This document shows, piece by piece, positions 61,422 to 64,000 of a stretch of DNA of 64,000 bases. The translations under genes and the position numbers were made by a program. The number at the start of each line of letters is the position of its first letter. Position 1 is the first letter of the stretch. The notes beneath the pieces are model-generated. The model was given only the letters and a program-made list of their open reading frames with translations. It ran no database searches and was not told the origin of the DNA. This stretch comes from Oceanospirillum linum (GTDB lineage: Bacteria > Pseudomonadota > Gammaproteobacteria > Pseudomonadales > Halomonadaceae), in contig NZ_FXTS01000004.1 in the NCBI RefSeq assembly GCF_900182785.1, forward strand, positions 294,540 through 358,539. Reading direction: 5' to 3'.

Positions 61422-62198
61422 ATGAAACTCGTTATATCGCCTGCTAAAACACTGGACTTTGAATCCGCTCCAGTCACTGATATCCACTCCCAGCCAGAGT
61501 ATCTCGAGCAAAGCCAACAGCTTATCGATCAATTAAAAGTCCTCTCTCAGGCAGAAGTAGCCAGCCTGATGAAGCTAAGTGATAAATTGGCCGCACTAAA
61601 TGTAGCCCGCTTCGGCAGCTGGGAGACTCCATTTACAGCAGCCAATGCCAAGCAAGCTATCCTGGCTTTTAAAGGGGATGTTTACACAGGATTAAATGCA
61701 GAAAACTTTTCAGAGAAAGACTTTAAATTTGCACAGAACCATCTGAGAATCTTGTCAGGCCTCTATGGACTATTGAAACCGCTGGATCTTATTCAGCCAT
61801 ACCGCCTGGAGATGGGCACCAAGTTTGCAAACAACAGCGGTAAAAATCTTTATGAGTTTTGGGGTATGCAATTAACAGATGCTTTGAATAACGAGTTTTC
61901 TGAAGACCCCAATCCAGTATTGATCAACCTAGCCTCAAATGAATACTTCAAAGCGGTCAAAGCGAAACAACTGAATGCGGAGACTATCACGCCGGTTTTC
62001 AAAGACTGGAAAAATGGTCAATACAAGATGATCAGCTTCTATGCGAAGAAAGCACGGGGGCTAATGGCTGCCTATGTCATTACGAAGCAACTGACAGAAC
62101 CTGAGCAAATCAAAGCATTTAATGTCGACGGCTACTACTTCAGCGAAGAGCAAAGTAAGGGGAACGAGTGGGTGTTCCTAAGAGACCATGACGAATAG
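61422..62198 (+). CDS. yaaA: YaaA family peroxide-stress protein
   Basis: A 258-aa cytoplasmic protein of the YaaA/UPF0246 family. Typical start MKLVISPAKTLDFES and YTGLNAENFSEKDFKFAQNHLRILSGLYGLLKPLDLIQPYR-type body (quoted in part). The E. coli protein lowers free iron and DNA damage under peroxide stress and binds DNA. Stands alone, convergent with the Tim44-like gene. Confidence 0.93.
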   Translation: MKLVISPAKTLDFESAPVTDIHSQPEYLEQSQQLIDQLKVLSQAEVASLMKLSDKLAALNVARFGSWETPFTAANAKQAILAFKGDVYTGLNAENFSEKDFKFAQNHLRILSGLYGLLKPLDLIQPYRLEMGTKFANNSGKNLYEFWGMQLTDALNNEFSEDPNPVLINLASNEYFKAVKAKQLNAETITPVFKDWKNGQYKMISFYAKKARGLMAAYVITKQLTEPEQIKAFNVDGYYFSEEQSKGNEWVFLRDHDE

Positions 62199-62212
62199 AT
62201 AGACAAACAAAA

Positions 62213-62237
62213 GAAAGGCCGCTTTAAGCAGCCTTTC
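62213..62237. terminator. Hairpin between yaaA and the Tim44-like gene
   Basis: GAAAGGC (62213-62219) pairs with GCCTTTC (62231-62237), with inner GCTT/AAGC. T and A runs are short on both sides, so efficiency is uncertain. Confidence 0.6.
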
Positions 62238-62261
62238 CGTTTATGCGCAAAAAAGAAACGA

Positions 62262-63098
62262 TCAGTTTTGCTGAATTCCCTGCAGATACCAGTTAGCATT
62301 TTCCTGGCGCATATCGCGCACCAGATGCCAGGTCTCACTGAACTCAGTTGGCACAGAGCTGTTCTCACGGATTTGACCAGAGAACACAACACTTGCCTCC
62401 GCCAAAGACCCTTGCTGGCTTACACCGCCCAAGCGAGCTTCAAGATTAACTACCTCAGTGTTCGGGGTCTCAGCCTGTGCTTTACGCTCTTCAGAGAGCA
62501 GGTTATACAGTTCAGGGGTTACGAAATCCTGAATCTCTGCCAAATCATTACTGTCCCAAGCCTGCTGCAGATGAACAAAGTGCCCTTTAGCCCGCTCCAC
62601 AAAGCCTTCAGCATTAAACCAATCCGGAACCTGAGGTTCAACCTGAGCACCGCCCCCCATAAGGTTTGTATCAAAAGTACGCTCCTGCTGTTTAAAAGCC
62701 TCTTTCTGGTAGCCTACAGAAGATGCTCCAGCCGGGGACACCTGTCTCTTCCGGGCCATTAACTTGAAGATGATAAACACAACCAGAGCAATCAGAATAA
62801 AGTCGAACATCTGAAAGCCTTCAAACCCATCACCAAAGAACATTGAAGCTAACAATCCACCCGCTGCTAAACCTGCCAAAGGCCCCAAAAAGCCCATTTT
62901 GCTATTACGGGCTCCTGTAGAGGTAGCTGCATTTGTCTTGGATGGCTGAGTGTAGCTATTACTGCCTGTCGATTTTGTTGTACTCTTCGAGAAAGAGCCA
63001 AACGTCTTACCGCCACCCAATCGTTTTGCCTCAGCATGATCCAGACCTGTACCCAGAACCATAAAGAAAGCAAAAAACCATACTGCTATACGCTGCAT
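62262..63098 (-). CDS. Tim44-like domain membrane protein
   Basis: A 278-aa protein. Signal or anchor (about 1-24), then a Ser/Thr/Asn/Gly-rich stretch (KRLGGGKTFGSFSKSTTKSTG), membrane segments at about 70-86 and 95-112, and a C-terminal Tim44-like domain (about 150-275; GFVERAKGHFVHLQQAWDSNDLAEIQDFVTPELYN). Bacterial members of this family occur widely; the function is not established. Confidence 0.85.
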   Translation of the reverse strand: MQRIAVWFFAFFMVLGTGLDHAEAKRLGGGKTFGSFSKSTTKSTGSNSYTQPSKTNAATSTGARNSKMGFLGPLAGLAAGGLLASMFFGDGFEGFQMFDFILIALVVFIIFKLMARKRQVSPAGASSVGYQKEAFKQQERTFDTNLMGGGAQVEPQVPDWFNAEGFVERAKGHFVHLQQAWDSNDLAEIQDFVTPELYNLLSEERKAQAETPNTEVVNLEARLGGVSQQGSLAEASVVFSGQIRENSSVPTEFSETWHLVRDMRQENANWYLQGIQQN

Positions 63099-63198
63099 AA
63101 AGTTACCTGTTAGTTTACTTATTATCCGTTATGCTTGAGTAATGGGGGCGCAGGAAGCGCATTCCAACCATAACAACAAACTCTTTACGGAGCTTTAT

Positions 63199-63744
63199 AT
63201 GTTAATCAGCCCTACCAACTCAACACTATTAGTCATCGATATTCAGGAAAAGTTGCTTCCTGCTCTGCATAATGCAGAACAATTGATGCTCAACAGCCAG
63301 TGGCTGATTGAAGTTGCTAATAGTTTAGCCATCCCTACCATTGTAACAGAGCAATATCCGCAAGGTCTGGGACATACCAGCGACCAACTTATACCTTACC
63401 TGTCATCTGCCGTGTTTCTGGAAAAAGAACATTTCTCTGCTGCGGAAGAACTCCATATTGTCGAATCTGTTAATAAGCTGAACAAAGAGCAGTTAATTCT
63501 TATAGGGGCTGAAAGTCATGTCTGTCTCCTGCAGACCGCCCTCGGCTTTTCAGAACTTGGATACGACATTTATGTTGTCACCGATGCTATAGCATCCCGT
63601 AAAGCGTCTGATTACGACACCGCCCTGATCCGTATGCAACAAAATGGTATTCAGCTGGTTACCAAAGAGATGGTCGCTTTTGAATGGCTGCATAAATGTA
63701 ATACTGAGTCCTTCCGCAAAATCAGCAAAGGTTATCTCCGCTGA
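63199..63744 (+). CDS. Isochorismatase-family hydrolase
   Basis: A 181-aa cysteine hydrolase. The triad is visible: Asp14 in LVIDIQEKLL, Lys in LEKEHFS and Cys in GAESHVCLLQTA, with the cis-peptide region before the Cys. It belongs to the stand-alone YcaC-like/nicotinamidase-like group; substrate unknown. The frame opens at 63142, but ATG 63199 has GGAG 7 nt upstream and gives the family start. Confidence 0.9.
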   Translation: MLISPTNSTLLVIDIQEKLLPALHNAEQLMLNSQWLIEVANSLAIPTIVTEQYPQGLGHTSDQLIPYLSSAVFLEKEHFSAAEELHIVESVNKLNKEQLILIGAESHVCLLQTALGFSELGYDIYVVTDAIASRKASDYDTALIRMQQNGIQLVTKEMVAFEWLHKCNTESFRKISKGYLR

Positions 63745-63865
63745 TCGTCTTTGAGCGGCTTGCTTCAAACGGTGTATTACTCGTTCGCTTCTTTATATTC
63801 AACCCACACTTTTTACGTCTTTCAGGCCCGAACCCACCCCTAGCCCAAACATAAATCCCGGGCAT

Positions 63866-63895
63866 AAAAAAACCCCGCTTCAATGAAGCGGGGTT
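63866..63895 (-). terminator. Terminator of the rRNA operon
   Basis: AACCCCGCTTC (63871-63881) pairs with GAAGCGGGGTT (63885-63895), with A7 on the left giving a T run on the minus strand. It lies about 45 bp past the 5S 3' end. Confidence 0.92.
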
Positions 63896-63940
63896 CTTTT
63901 GGGCTGTCTGTGTACTATTTACACAGTCAGCCAGTATAAG

Positions 63941-64000
63941 GCGCTTGACGATGTCCTACTCTCACATGGGGAGACCCCACACTACCATCGGCGCTGAGCA
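63941..64000 (-). rRNA. rrf: 5S ribosomal RNA, 3' half (cut by window end)
   Basis: On the minus strand the sequence has GGTAGTGTGGGGTCTCCCC and GAGAGTAGGACATCGTCAAG, the conserved 3' half of gammaproteobacterial 5S rRNA. The 5' half lies beyond 64000, with the rest of the rRNA operon. The 3' end near 63941 is approximate. Confidence 0.95.

Overview
This window is chromosomal DNA of a marine-type gammaproteobacterium, most likely an Oceanospirillales relative such as the Amphritea/Neptunomonas/Marinobacterium group. That placement is an inference from gene content: an ATP-type pckA beside hslO-hslR-yrfG, a Pseudomonas-like rstAB/nrdAB block, TrmH, DsbB, Rsd/AlgQ, a PBP1C/alpha-2-macroglobulin pair, a TRAP C4-dicarboxylate transporter and many chemoreceptors. 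The right end runs into the 5S gene of an rRNA operon on the minus strand.

Layout. 1-900: a cold-shock gene with a long leader, and the near-identical leader of a second csp gene lying off the left edge. 0.8-4.7 kb: a minus-strand dctPQM TRAP operon with a sigma-54-like promoter and DctD-like upstream repeats; its dctP is broken by a one-base slip in a G6 run. 4.8-13.8 kb: housekeeping and stress genes yrfG-hslR-hslO-pckA-tex-gshA. 13.8-19 kb: an orphan FliL-like protein, dsbB, rsd with a coupled WD40 lipoprotein, ftnA, a previously hidden 55-aa Cys-containing protein and a diguanylate cyclase. 19-28.6 kb: metR with its own operator, the rstAB two-component system, and divergent nrdA-nrdB with NrdR and DnaA sites, a terminator-like leader and a densely folded intercistronic region. 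28.6-35.5 kb: a chemoreceptor, small membrane or unknown genes, PatB-type C-S lyase and trmH. 35.6-43 kb: pbpC and alpha-2-macroglobulin. 43-51 kb: three chemoreceptors, an MFS transporter and a 96-bp cruciform or MITE-like element. 51-58.8 kb: an oxidoreductase and small-enzyme cluster, a probable CcoM-like 37-aa membrane protein, a DEDD exonuclease and two DMT-type exporters. 58.9-63.7 kb: an ammonium-channel/chemoreceptor fusion under an apparent NtrC/sigma-54 promoter, then yaaA, a Tim44-like protein and an isochorismatase-family hydrolase.

The most unusual object is the Amt-MCP fusion (58918-61122). A complete Amt channel with all recognisable pore residues is joined to a methyl-accepting signalling domain. 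It sits behind a -24/-12 promoter and two GCACCA half-sites 30 bp apart. This suggests a nitrogen-starvation-induced ammonium receptor for taxis. Four other chemoreceptors but no che or flagellar operon lie in the window. Secondary points are the dctP frameshift, the nrd leader and spacer structures, a LexA-like box on the tex promoter, and three small proteins easily missed by gene callers. All calls come from reading the sequence; no database search was run.
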